From Tenebrio molitor (taxonomy: Eukaryota; Arthropoda; Insecta; Coleoptera; Tenebrionidae), in the NCBI RefSeq assembly GCF_963966145.1, contig NC_091049.1, forward strand, positions 28,086,001-28,150,000: 64,000 nucleotides of DNA, in the 5' to 3' direction. Made by a program: the position numbers and the translations under genes. Below the pieces are notes generated by a model, which saw only the letters and a list, made by a program, of their open reading frames with translations, did no database searches and had not been told where the DNA came from. Each line of letters opens with the position of its first letter. Positions within the stretch are counted from its first letter, which is position 1. Positions 1 to 12,600 of the stretch are shown in pieces.

Positions 1-1843
1 TAGACAGCTCTAGCTAAACCGATTCTTGCTTTTTGACCTCCACTCAACAACATACCTCTCTCTCCCACTAGACTGTTGTCACCATGAGGAAAAAGTGAGA
101 GGTCGTATTCTAGACAACAGACTCTTATTACTTCTTGGTACTTCTGCTTGTCCAAAGGTTCGCCGAACAAAATATTGTCTTTAACAGTACCAGTAAAAAT
201 CCAGGGTTGTTGGGGTGCGTAGGATAGAGACCCTCCGACGACAACATCTCCGTTCAAAATTGTAATTTCCTTCAGAATAACTTGCAGCAGTGTGGACTTT
301 CCACTACCGGCTGTACCAACAACCGCCACTAACTCATTAGATTTTGCTGCAAATGTAGCTTCCTTCAACACGTAATTTGGCATAGACGAGTCCCACTTGA
401 CACTAACATTTCTTAGAAATACACCTGAAGATTCTCTACTCTGGTTCAAACTCTGATGAGATGTTAAAATAATTTTGTCAGATGTGCTCAACGTTTGACG
501 ATCTGAGAGTAAAAATTCTTGAAATCGTCGAACTGAAATGGTAAGTTCAGCGTAGTGATTCAGAGCTGTGCCAAAATTGTGACATGCAATTCTGATATTG
601 TCGTAGACGACGATCAGTGCAAACATGTAATCAGAAGTGAGCGGTGCCCTAGACAATATTAAGAACAAAACACAAATATAGGTGGCCATTTTGGTTAGGT
701 ACATATTGACGCAGTAGTTGAAAGTGCGACAGAGATTTGCTATTGCGATTTTTTCAATTTCTCTCCTGTAACAGAGGAATATAACTACAAAAGATATATC
801 AAATGCAAAAACAAACCTTCTAGCAATATCAACTAATGCAGCAAATGGTTTCTCCCAAGTGAACATCTTGATCGCATTGATACCATTGATAATATTACTC
901 AATAATCGTATTCGACTGTCAGTAGTTCCAGCTACGAATTGTCTGGTGGAAGAAATTTTTTTGGACACCAAGACTACAAAAGAGATGTCTTCAATGATGC
1001 AAAGAATGATCAATGGTACCCACTGTTCATAAGTATGCACAGAACTGGTACCACCATTCCGCCAATAGCATCGTAACCGTATGTCACAACTAGATACCAT
1101 CCTACGACAGTCATTTTCAAGGGACTAATCCACGAGAAGTGCAAATAGGCGAAGACTTTATCGAATCGTTCTGCATCGTTCGACAACAAATTGATAATTT
1201 GGCCCAAAGTAATTTTTTGAACTGTCGTACTCTTCAGCTTTAGAAGTTTTCTGTAAACTAGAGAGCAACAGGCGATTCTCATTTTCATTCCAAAAGAAGA
1301 GAGTTGCAACAGCATGAAACTGAAAGTCAAGACACGCAGGAAAACTGACAGTACTATAAATAGTCCGGAAAATGCTGCTTCCTTCATCGTTGACGTCCCA
1401 TTGGGAAGGAAATAATTTAAGTATTGCTTCAAAAATATTGGTGGTACTAAACTGAAAAGTTCTTTTGCCTTGGTGATTCAACATTTGGGTTACTCTTACC
1501 CAATCACGAGATCCAAAGGAAAGTACACCAGTCCGTACAACGCAAATTCCAAACCGAACAGTTTCATTAAAGCTCGTGTCAGGGAAGGTTCTTTGTAGAT
1601 AGTTTCTTCCTCAAACCAGAGAGTCTCGAGCTTGTCTCCGAGGTTCTGCGATTCATGTTCTTCCACCGGGACGAGAACATCGTCCTCGGTGAATTTGTTC
1701 TTCCGTTTCTTCCACAGGATACGTAGTTGCCAACTGAATTAACAATTTCAAAAACAATACGTCGCATTTTAAACTTACCAGAACAGAAAATGTGATAAAA
1801 AATTTGCGTTGTTTTTGGGATGAGTGTTTCTGTTAGAATTCAT
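1..1843 (-). CDS. ABCC-A: MRP4-like ABC transporter, N-terminal part (runs off left edge)
   Basis: Short-form ABCC exporter without TMD0, expected in a cell membrane. Start codon at 1843-1841. Inferred exons: 1843-1779, 1733-1500, 1451-1024, 973-817, and 765 to beyond base 1. Reading frame stays open across all junctions. Exon 3 carries the first transmembrane helices (LSSFGMKMRIACCSLVYRK). Exon 4 has the cytoplasmic loop ending IKMFTWEKPF. Exon 5 has the rest of TMD1 and the start of NBD1: Walker A GTAGSGKST near 290-315, the segment QQPWIFTGTVKDNILFG, and the signature LSGGQKARIGLARAV at the very edge. The second half of the protein (TMD2, NBD2) lies outside the window. Exons 1, 2 and 4 have the same or nearly the same length as in ABCC-B and ABCC-C; exon 3 is one codon shorter. 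Family assignment is firm; the exact substrate cannot be told. Confidence 0.9.
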
Positions 1844-2840
1844 CTCGATTCACGCAAAAAGTAGATTTTCAACATTCAAACCAGTGGTCTGTGCGAAAAT
1901 AAATATTATTCAAAGCTGTAAGGAAGTGCACTTTTATATAGTTATGACCATACCATACTGTAGCGGTCGTGAAAAAGTAGCTGAGTCAAATAATTTCACA
2001 AATGAGTTAACGATGTTTACACCTTAATAATAAAACATGGAGTTAAATAATTCAGTTTTAAACAGTTTAAAATTTACTTATATTGAAAGCAAGTACAGGT
2101 AGAAAGAAGTTTCTATTTAATTACAGGATTTTAGGAATGATGTGGAATTTTGAATCGTTGCCCTGAAAAATTAACATTTTCGACTTACCTACTTTTTCAC
2201 GTCCGCCACAGACTTGTGGAAATTATTCGATCGTAAAAAAAAAACAATTATGACAGTCTACTTTTTATTTTCTCCTTATCTCTCATTTTATCATTTTTGT
2301 TTTTTTATTATCAATACTGTATATTCAAAGGTAGTTTTCCTTTCCATTTCAGTTATATTTGCAAAATGCTTATCCTTTACGTTTTTTTTTGTTTGTTTTT
2401 TACTTTTTTCTTAAAACGATAGAAACAGTGGTAATTACTATTCATTTAGAAAAATTTTATCATAAGAATTTCGCGGCACGTGGCAAACTTAAAATGATAA
2501 GTCTCAAGGATGTTAAGGTCCGTACAAACAAATATTTTTATGGTCTGAATACACGCGAGAACCACTGGACCAATTTCCAAAATTCCTTCAGTGGTAGATA
2601 GAGTAGGTCTTCAAGGGTAACGTTGGTTCGTGAATGGAGGTCGTTTTAAAAAAGGTTTTAAACACAATTTATATCACATTTAAATATATTTCCGGACGAG
2701 ATTACACAATTGGGTTTGGAAAACTTGATAGTTATTAATATATTTAATATATTCTTGCTAGATCTATTTATATAAATTAGTATGAAAGGATTGCCCCATT
2801 TTCCAGTTATACATAAAATTGTGCTACGAAATTCCTGTAT
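1844..2840. other. Spacer between ABCC-A and ABCC-B
   Basis: About 1 kb of AT-rich DNA. I see no gene, no clear repeat ends and no structured RNA. It should hold the promoter of ABCC-A and the 3' flank of ABCC-B, both on the minus strand. Confidence 0.5.
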
Positions 2841-5800
2841 TTAAATATTCAAATCCGCATTGTTACTAATATATTTTGCAAAGTATCCTTTGGGGTCTTG
2901 CAGGATTTCATCAGTCCTGCCAAACTTAACACCATCTTCGGAATCCATGATTAAAATTTTATCCGAATCCAAAATGGTACTTAGGCGATGAGCAATCGTC
3001 AATACTGTAGCATCTTTGAATTTTCTTCTCACAGTCCGTTGTATCATTTCATCAGTTTCCTGATCCACACTGGCAGTAGCTTCGTCAAGAATGACAATCT
3101 TGGCGTTTCTCAAAATTGCGCGTACCAAACACAACAACTGTCTTTGCCCCACACTCAAATTGCATCCACCTTCCGAAATCTCACTTTCGAGGCCTGAAGG
3201 CAAGCTCGAAACGATCTCCTTCAGCCCAACATCGTCCAGGGCGCTCCAGACTTGCCAGTCTTGGTAGTCGTGGAACGGGTCCAGGTTCTGGCGTAGCGTT
3301 CCCATGAACAAAATCGGTACTTGGGGGATGATCGCGACTCTCGAACGAAGAGTGTTGAGCGGGATTGTCTTGATGTCGATTCCGTCGATAAAAATTTGAC
3401 CTTCGAAGTCGTACAAGCGGAAGATGGTGGAGATCAAGGAAGACTTTCCGGCGCCAGTTCTCCCAACAATTCCTATCTTCTCGCGAGATTTGATCGTCAA
3501 GCTCAATCGCTTAATTACAAATGGTTTGTCGACGGAGTATCGCATTGACACTGAAGAAAATTGCACTATTCCATCACTTGGCCACGATTTTGGAGGGACT
3601 AAAGATGCTGCGTCAGCTTCAGGTGCAACATCTGTGTAATCGCTTATACGTCCTACTGAAAATATGTCATGATCAAGATGCACCCAAGTCTTCATGATGT
3701 CGTTGACAAGTGCTACTAGTCCAAGAAGCTGCGTCATAAACAGACCCACATATCCAACCGAAATTGCTGCAACAGAGAGTTTGTTGATGCTCCAGACAAC
3801 ACACCAATTGATTTACCGGTTTCAGAGAGAAATAGATATAACACCAAAATGGATGCATAGAAGGCACAGGTAATGTCGGTCCAGAAAGCAAAAGAATAAA
3901 ACATAGCTCTGTACAAGTAGTAGACACAGCTCTGCATATTTTGCAGGTTATCAAATTGCTTTTGCAAATGTCTTTCAGCTTTGAAAGCTCGAATCACGCT
4001 TAGTCCTTGCAGAGACGCTGACACATGAGTAAAGAGTGGACTTCTTCCTAAAATGCTTTTAGAATGATTGGTTCATTTTCGCAAATGTAACTTACTAGTT
4101 CCTTCCACTTTGTTGGTGTGGCTGATGATTGGTTTAAAAGCTCGAGAGTAAATGTAAATCAGCACAAAAAACACACCCGTGGCTATTATCATGGTGTAGT
4201 CAAAAACAAGAATAAGAACCACAGCGCCACTCACTTGTAGACTTGTTTTCAATACTCCTGACAGATAGGTGGGAATAAATTCGTCAACAGCACCCATGTC
4301 TTTGGAAAACCGGTTGAGAATGCGTCCTGACGAGTGATTGTCGAAAAATGTTAACGAACCGACAAGAATCTTGCCAAAGAGCGAGTCATGCAGACTTTTC
4401 GAAGCCCACTTGCTGTACACCGCCAAAGCCCAAGCGTTCAAATGATTCAGAGCAATCAGCATCACAATTAAAATACCGCAAATGCACAAGCAATTCACGT
4501 CGGTAAAGAAATTTCGTATTTTCGCATCATAATCTGTGGTTTCTTGACTGATGTTGATCCAAAACGACAAAAAGTAGTCGAAGAGATTCGCGACGAGCTG
4601 AGTCAAAACGAAGACCAAGAAGACGAGGCCTGTGACTGTCCAACCGTGTCCCGCCAGGAAGTACTTTCTGTAGCAACTGGCAGCACCGATACCTTGATCT
4701 TCGTCTACCTCACTTGGTACGTCACCTTTTGCAAGTTGTGCAGTTTCCTCAGATATCTCTTGGCTGTCGTCGCTTTCCACTATGTTTATCATGTTTTCAA
4801 GAGTGTCGTACCCTCCAGACGCCGCAACTCTTCCGTTCTCCAAAAGAAGTACTTTGTCAACATCTTGAAGGAACTGCTTTTGGTGAGTGACCAGAATGAC
4901 GCACTTGCTCTTCAGATAACTTTGGATGCATTGGTGGAAGATTCGACTGGCAACGCGAGCATCCACAGCTGATAGAGGATCATCTAGGAGATATATTTCG
5001 GCGTCTCTGTATACAGCTCTGGCCAAATTGACTCGAGCTTTTTGTCCTCCGCTCAGCTTCACACCTCTCTCCCCTACCATGGTGTTGTCACCGTGGGATA
5101 AATGTGACAGGTCGTGTTCCAAACAACACAAATTGATCACTTCTCTGTATTTTGCGACGTCCATTTTCTCTCCAAGCAAGATATTGTCTCTGATGGTACC
5201 GGAAAAAATCCACGGTTCTTGAGGTGCGAATGATACAGAGCCTTTGACGTGAAGCGTTCCACTCAAGACTTCCAGTTCTTTCAAGATAACTTGCAGTAGA
5301 GTAGATTTTCCGCTGCCAGTTGCACCTACAATAGCTACCAACTCGCTGGAATTAACTTCAAGGCTAACATCGCTCAAGGTATTGTTTGGCAAGGACAACT
5401 CCCATTTGGCGTTGACGTTATTGAGACAAACCCCAAACACCTTTCGTACTCCAGTTTCAGTGGTTTGATTATATCGTTCCACAACTGCGTCAAAATTCTT
5501 CTTTTTAGAAGGCTCCAAAAGCAAGAGTTTCTGGATTCGTCGAAGTGACACCATAAACTCCGAAAACTGAACAATACCCCAGCTCATCAGATAGATGTTG
5601 AATCTCAAAGCGTCGAAGATCACCACCACGGGAAACAGATACTGGGGGGTGAGTGGAGAGTGCGATGTCATCACAATTGTGATGCACAGAAAAACAGAAA
5701 TCTTTTGCAAATAGGCGCTGAAGGAGTAATAAGTGAGGCGCCACACATTCGCTTTCGCAATTTCCTTCATTTCAAATCTGAAAAAAAATTGTAGTTTTTT

Positions 5801-6853
5801 GGTGGCCCCCAACCAGGTACGTACCGTCTAGCGGCGTTGACTAATGTGGCAAAATGCTTTTCCCAAGCAAACATTTTGATAGCTCTGATTCCGTTAAGCA
5901 TGTCACTTAATAAGCGAATCCTGTAGTCAGTTCTTTCAGCAACGCGCATTCTCTCGGCAAAGATTTTTTTGTAAATAAGTACTGAAACATGATTGGTGTA
6001 GACGAGACTAAGAGGGACAAGAATCGATTTACTTTGTATCAGAAGGTACAGTAGAGGTGCTGACAAACCAACAGTAGGTTTGTAGCCATAACTGACCACG
6101 AGGAAATACGTTATGATGATCATTTTTATTGGAGCGGTCCAGATATGGTGCCAGTAGGCAAATCCGTTGTCAAATCTTCCGGCATCGTTTGACAAGAGAT
6201 TGACAACCTGGCCCAAAGTGATTTTTTGCAGTGTGGTGCTCCTCAGCTTCATCAGTTTCCTATAGACTAGAGAGCAACACGCGATTCGTATCTTCATCCC
6301 AAAAGAAGACAGTTCCAGGATCATAATGTGGTAGATGAGAGCTCGAAGGAAAATTGACAACACTATTAGCAAACCACCAATATAGGCCTCCTCTCGAGTG
6401 GTGGACGTCTGATTCGGCGTAAAATAGTTGATTATATTTTTCAAATATATTGGTGGAAGGAGACTGAAATTATTTTGTGAGTTGGTGGTTACCAATTGTG
6501 TTTGCACCTACCAGACGGCGAGGTCCAGAGGGAAGTAGAGCAACCCGTACAAGGCGAACTCCACACCGAACATTTTTACCAGAACCAGTATCAAAGGGTT
6601 TTTGCCGAGTTTTATTCTCTCGTCCCAGAGAGCTTCCAGTTTGTCTCCGAGTCGTGCGGATTCGTGTTCTTTGACTGGTACAACCACGTCCTCCACTGAA
6701 AACTTCCCTTTTCTTCTTCTCGCCAGGATTTTTAACTGCCAACTGGATCCCAAGTGAGTTATGCGGGATCATTCGCGTCGTTACTTACCAGAACAGGAAG
6801 TGTGATAAGAAGTTTGCGTTATCCCGCGGATGACAATTTTTGGCACAATTCAT
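2841..6853 (-). CDS. ABCC-B: MRP4-like ABC transporter, complete (about 1240 aa)
   Basis: ATP-driven exporter of the ABCC4 / l(2)03659 type: two six-helix domains and two NBDs, no TMD0. Inferred exons: 6853-6789, 6742-6512, 6463-6033, 5981-5825, 5777-4096, 4047-3817, 3766-2841 (65, 231, 431, 157, 1682, 231, 926 bases; total divisible by three). NBD1 Walker A GATGSGKST is near residue 446, followed by LSGGQKARVNLARAV and the Walker B region IYLLDDPLSAVD. NBD2 has Walker A GRTGAGKSS at about 1034, signature LSVGQRQL at about 1136, and Walker B IVILDEATASVD at about 1156, then IAHRLSTI. The Q-loop of NBD2 reads IPQVP where ABCC-C has IPQDP; the glutamine is kept. All ATPase motifs look intact. 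The gene is a close inverted paralogue of ABCC-C. Substrate unknown; the family moves conjugates, cyclic nucleotides and other organic anions. Confidence 0.93.
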
Positions 6854-7374
6854 TGTAAATATATTCGTTAAATGTTTAGACACTTACAAGGTTTTTATCA
6901 AGTCGCGACAGTTTTTATTACAATAACAACAGCTGAAGCTTATCAAGCTAGGTATATAATGTTCCTTGCCTTTATTTTCACGCATATTATACGAGTATTT
7001 ACCATAAAATTTTCTTATCAAGTGATCTACATTTATATTAGTAGAAAATTGTAATACAGAAAAATAACACCAAGTTGGGTGGAGTAGAGGTCCAGTAATG
7101 GAAGAGCAATTGGTATGGGCATTAACAGTACCACTGGAGTCGTCTTCTCAGTTTTCTAAAGGTAAGTACTGCAGGTGCGCACTTTAGTGAAAAAACACTA
7201 CATTGATTTATTCTATTCCAACGTTATTAAGTTATTTTTTTACAAAAGTAGTACTCCTACCTTGTTTACATTTTGAGGGAACTAGACCTGGTACCAATAT
7301 GCACGATTTGTGATAGTGACGTCACTTCACTGGGGAAACTCTTCTTATCTGTTTGCTTTATCTCAAATTTGTGG
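6854..7374. promoter_or_regulatory. 5' flank of ABCC-B
   Basis: No gene seen. AT-rich DNA directly upstream of the ABCC-B start, so the promoter should be here. I could not single out a convincing TATA box or initiator. Confidence 0.3.
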
Positions 7375-7500
7375 CAAGTTGCTATTTTTCCTTTTTCCAA
7401 AAGTAGTACCTTGTCAACATTTTGAAAAAACTGAATCTGATGGGTCAGCAGAATGACGCATTTGTTCCTGAGAAGATTTGGTGTCACTCCTGTTACTGTA
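7375..7500 (-). pseudogene. Fragment of an ABCC NBD1 exon
   Basis: Minus-strand reading gives LRNKCVILLTHQIQFFQ followed by NVDKVLLLEKGKI. This matches the H-loop region that follows Walker B in NBD1 of ABCC-B and ABCC-C (KCVILVTHQKQFLQDVDKVLLLENGR). No Walker A, signature or second domain is found next to it, so it is a broken remnant, not an exon of ABCC-B (it lies upstream of that gene's start). It shows that at least one more ABCC copy once stood between ABCC-B and ABCC-C. Confidence 0.8.
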
Positions 7501-7591
7501 CAGTGTTGCAAACAGAAAGTTTATAAAAGTGATCAAAAAGAAACAAATCAGAACAGGCGTTGCAATTTATCGGTCATGTCGTAGCGGATTC

Positions 7592-8022
7592 TACAGTGTG
7601 TTCAAAAAGTTTGCAAACACCCAAATGAACGCATAATTTTTGAAAAAATCTAAAGACAGGTCTATCAGTGTTTTAAAAAAGATTTCTGCTGATATTTTCT
7701 TTTTGGTCTTTTCGATGACCTTGAAAAAGTTATTATGTTATTAAAAAAATAGGTTTTTTCAGGAAATTTCTTATGTAAATTGAAAATTTTTTTGACCGTC
7801 GGGTAGACAATTAAAAGATCTATTAAAAACGGTAGTAAAAATTCGACGTTGCCATTTAAAAAAACCTCTGATAACATCATAACTCTTTCAAGGTCATCAA
7901 AGCAGATACCATCAGTAGAAAGCTTTTTGAAAGCGGTAATTCACCTATTTTTGCGTTTTTCTCCAAAATCATTTCGTTTCTATTTTACTGGGGTGTTTCC
8001 AGGCTTTTTGGACACACTGTAT
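7592..8022. mobile_element. MITE with mariner-like ends, about 430 bp
   Basis: Left end reads acagtgtgttcaaaaagttt; the right end, on the other strand, reads acagtgtgtccaaaaagcc. The two ends are inverted repeats flanked by TA, typical of the Tc1/mariner group. The inside is AT-rich with smaller self-complementary stretches (a ccttgaaaaagttatta / aactctttcaaggtcat pair) and no transposase. Non-autonomous. Confidence 0.75.
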
Positions 8023-9667
8023 GTAAATAAGGGGGTTCACTGCATGGGCGTAGACAATTTGTGGTTTTAAACGCTACTTTATAATAAATCATACCTTTAG
8101 CTTTCTTGCCAAATGCGACGCCACTGGTAAGCTGATTTTTCGGTGATATGTCAAACAAACGTCAATTTTACAACAACGGTATTGATGTTAACCTTGAAAA
8201 TTATTTTCGATTTTTGCAAAGATTACGGACGTTTCCTGTAATTGTAAGCAACAATTATTCCAGAATGATAAAATGGGTTTTACCATTGAAGATAAAGACG
8301 TTTCGATGAGACAAAAGATAGCCTCTTGATTTGTTTTCTTGTTGATCACTCTCTAACTTGTGTTTAATAAAATGGCTGTCTAGAGAGTTCATAAACTGAC
8401 AAAAGTCGGTTGACAACTGACAGCTATAACTAGATTTTGAGTTTCACAAGATTTTTGCGTTTAAACTTTTGCCCGTGACTAAAGAGTCCGTTGCCAACTT
8501 CACCTCGTGATTAATGCGCACCAGATCACTCAGCCTTATGGAAACAAATGCGGTAAATGACTTTTTAAATACGGCAGTAAAATTTTTTTTATATTTTAGA
8601 ACCAAGATCATAAAATGGGGTTTTAAAACCTTGAAAGTTTACATTTGCAAAATGAATTGTTAATATATTCGGAAGGTGAAAAAAAATACATACATAAGTA
8701 ACATACATAACATGCATAAGTAAGTACAGACACACGTGTATCATACGTGTATTTATCGGCCATGTAAATAATACAATTTTTAACATTCGTTATAATTTTA
8801 TGTCCATTATCAAACCTTCTGGAAGCTTCAGCAAAAAAATCTCTTTTCGTTTAATCACTCTTCGTAAAGTAAAAAAGAAGAATCTTTTACGATTACTTAA
8901 TTGAGAATCTTCTTGACAAAAATTCTTGCAGTCTAGTACCACCAATATTTCTGCGAAGGGAATTAAATTATTTTTTCCATGATCATTGGATTTTAGTGCT
9001 TTTTGGTCACTGAAAATAGTTAGCAATTGAATCACTAGTGAGGAAATAATATTTTCTCACTAGTGAGCAAAGTGAATATTTTGAGAGTTTGTGGATAGAG
9101 GGAGCCAAATATGTTGTACTGAAAGTTTTTAAAATACTTTCTGAATATTAGTAACTAAAGCTTCTCTTATTTGTACTTGTACTTGTATTTGTACGTTTGG
9201 GGTCCTCGCCTTCGGCTCAGCCGCCCAACTTTCCTACTCGTGATTAAATGCACTACTTTGCTCACTTGTATTGAAAATAGCTATTCTTCCAATCAAAGCA
9301 AAGAAGAAGCTCTTCTTGGTTGATTTTGCAATTCTAATCTTTTGCAATAAAGACTACTAGGAGTACTAGGTTTAAAAAAATAATTTGCTTTTTATTCGAT
9401 TTGTTAGAGTTAACCGTTTGGTTAATTTATGACTGTACTAGCGTTTTCATAAATAATGTAGGAAATTATAATTATTTGGAGCGAAACATATCTAATACAA
9501 GGTTAGTAAATGTGTTGATAAAAATAGTGGAAATATTACTGATTTCGTTATAAGGTTCAAAAACCAACTAGACATTATCTACAATACTTACCGTCAGCAT
9601 TAAACGGTTTAATAACTATTTGCTAAACCACTAAAAAAATAGTGTTTACAAATACCCTCCATTAGCG
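8023..9667. other. Spacer upstream of ABCC-C
   Basis: About 1.6 kb without a gene. It has a short perfect palindrome-like pair (cactagtgag / ctcactagtg) near 9032-9066 and a short tgtact/tgtatt run near 9172-9197. It must contain the ABCC-C promoter; no clear core element stands out. Confidence 0.4.
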
Positions 9668-12600
9668 ATGGATAATAATTGTCCTAGAAATTGCCATCCA
9701 AAAAATAATTCGAATTTCTTATCACATTTTCTTTTCTAGTAAGTACCGACGTGAATAGTTGCCCATAAATCATTTTGAGTTCAGTTGGCAGTTGAAAATT
9801 TTGGTGAAAAGCTGGAAAGGCAAGTTTTCGGTAGAGGATGTTGTTGTGCCCATCAAAGAACACGAATCCACGCAACTCGGAGACAAATTGGAGAGTCTCT
9901 GGGAGAAAGAGGTCAAATCCAGCAAAAACCCTTCTTTGCAAAGGGTCTTGGTAAAAATGTTCGGTTTAGAGTTCGCCTTGTATGGGTTGTTGTATTTTCC
10001 TCTGGACCTAGCTGTGTGGTGAGGGAAAATACAATTGGTAACCACCAAATGAAAAATCTTTGTTTCAGTCTTCTCCCACCTGTTTTTTTGAAAACCATAA
10101 TCAACTATTTTACACCGAATCAAACATCCACCACCAAACAGCAGGCTCTTCTTGGTGGTTTAATAATAGTGTTGTCAATTTTCCTCCGAGCTCTCATTTT
10201 TCACATAATGGTCCTGGAACTGTCTTCTTTCGGACTGAAGATACGAATTGCTTGTTGCTCTTTAGTGTATCGAAAACTGCTGAAGCTTAAGTGCGCCACA
10301 ATTCAGAAAGTTTCTTTAGGTCGGATTGTCAATATGTTGTCCAACGATGCAGAGCGGCTTGACAACGGATTTACCTTCTTGCATCAGATCTGGTCCGGTC
10401 CAATCAAAATGGTTGCTGCAATAGGGTTTCTCATTTTTAGTTATGGTTACAACAGTACTGTGGGGTTGACTGCACCAGTTGTGTACCTACTGGTTCAAAG
10501 TTAGTCGATTTGCTCTGTTGTTGTTCTTTAACAGACACATTATGTTTTAGTATTTATTTCCAAACAGATTTTTGCCGGAAGAATTCGAGTTGCAGGAAAA
10601 ACTGACTACAGGATTCGCCTATTAAGTGATATCATCAACGGTATCAGAGTCATCAAAATGTTTGCTTGGGAAAAACCATTTTCCAAGTTGATCAATAATG
10701 CTAGACGGTAGGAGTTTTGGATAGAAAATAATTCACACAATACGACCAAGTTTCTTTCAGATTTGAAATTAAGGAGATAAAGAAAGCAATATTTTTCACC
10801 GTAACGAATTACACATTTAGCACGTATTTACAGAAGATTTCTGTTTTTCTGTGCATTGTAACAGTGATCCAATCGCATGACCCATTAACCCCGCAATATC
10901 TGTTTCCGGTGATGACGATTTTTGAAACCTTGAGGTTCAACATCTCTCTTATGAGCTGGGCCGTTATTAAAATTTCTGAATGTATGGTTTCATTTCGACG
11001 AATTCAGAAACTGTTGCTTTTGGAACATTCCAAAGAGAAAATTCTTGACGAAACCGCGGACCGATATACCAAATCCACTGGAACGGGAGAAGGAAAAGTT
11101 TTTGGGGTTTGTCTCAACAACGTCAACGCCAAATGGGATCCTTCCTTACCAAACAATACCTTGAGCGATGTTAGCCTTGGAGTATATTCCGGAGAGTTAG
11201 TAGCTGTTGTAGGTGCAACTGGCAGCGGAAAATCTACTCTACTGCAAGTTATCTTGAAAGAGCTAGAACCCTTGAGTGGAACGCTTCACGTCAAAGGCTC
11301 TGTCTCGTTCGCACCTCAAGAACCCTGGATCTTCTCCGGTACCATCAGAGAAAATATCTTGTTTGAAGAGAAGATGATCGACGCAAGATACAGAGAGGTG
11401 ATGAAGTTGTGTTGTTTGGAACAAGACCTGTCACAGTTTGCCTTCGGTGACAACACGTTAGTTGGAGAGAGAGGTGTGAAGCTGAGCGGGGGACAAAAAG
11501 CTCGAGTCAATTTGGCCAGAGCTGTATACAGAGACGCCGAAATATATCTCCTAGATGATCCTCTATCAGCTGTGGATGCTCGCGTTGCCAGTCGAATCTT
11601 CCACCAATGCATCCAAAGTTATCTGAAGAGCAAGTGCGTCATTCTGGTGACTCACCAAAAGCAGTTCCTTCAAGATGTCGGCAAAGTACTACTTTTGGAA
11701 AACGGAAGAGTTGCGGCGTCTGGAGTGCACAACATAACCAAAAGACTGCACAACAGCGACAATATGTGTGATGAGGCAACACAACTTGCAAAATGCGACG
11801 TACCAAATGAGCTAGACGAAGATCAAGGTGTTGCTGCTGCCAGTTGCTACAGAAAGTACTTCCTGGCGGGACACGGTTGGACAATCACTTGCCTCGTCTT
11901 CTTGCTCTTCGTGATGACTCAGCTTGTGGCGAACCTCTTCGATTACTTTTTGTCGTTTTGGGCCAACATGAGTGAAGACACCACAATTGTCAACGTGAAC
12001 ATACGAAACTTTTTGACCGACAGAAACTGTTTGTACATTAGTGGGACTTTACTTCTGGTGCTGATTACAATGAGTCATTTCAACACTTGTGTTTTTGTGG
12101 CGTACAGCAAGTGCGCTTCGAAAAGTCTGCACGACTCGCTCTTTGGCAAAATTCTTGGCGGTTGTTTAAGCTTCTTTGACAATCACTCGTCGGGGCGCAT
12201 TCTCAACAGGTTTTCAAAGGACATGGGCGTCGCTGACGAATCTCTTCCAGTACTTATGACAGAGATGATAAGAATAGGTTTGCAAGTGGTTGGAGCGCTT
12301 GTTCTTATTATTGTCTCGGACTACACCGTGATAGTAGCGACAGGCGTGCTGTTGCTGTTGATTTACTGCTATTTCCGCGCTTTTCAACCAATCATCACCC
12401 GCACCAGCAAAGTAGATGGAATAAGTAAGTTTCTAATGCGAGTGTGAACCAATTATGGTAAAAGTTTTTTAGGAAGAAGTCCACTCTTTACTCATATATC
12501 AGCGTCTCTGCAAGGATTAAGCGTGATTCGAGCTTTCAAAGCTGAGAAACATTTGCAACACCAATTTGATAACCTTCAAAATTTGGAGAGCTCTGTTTAC

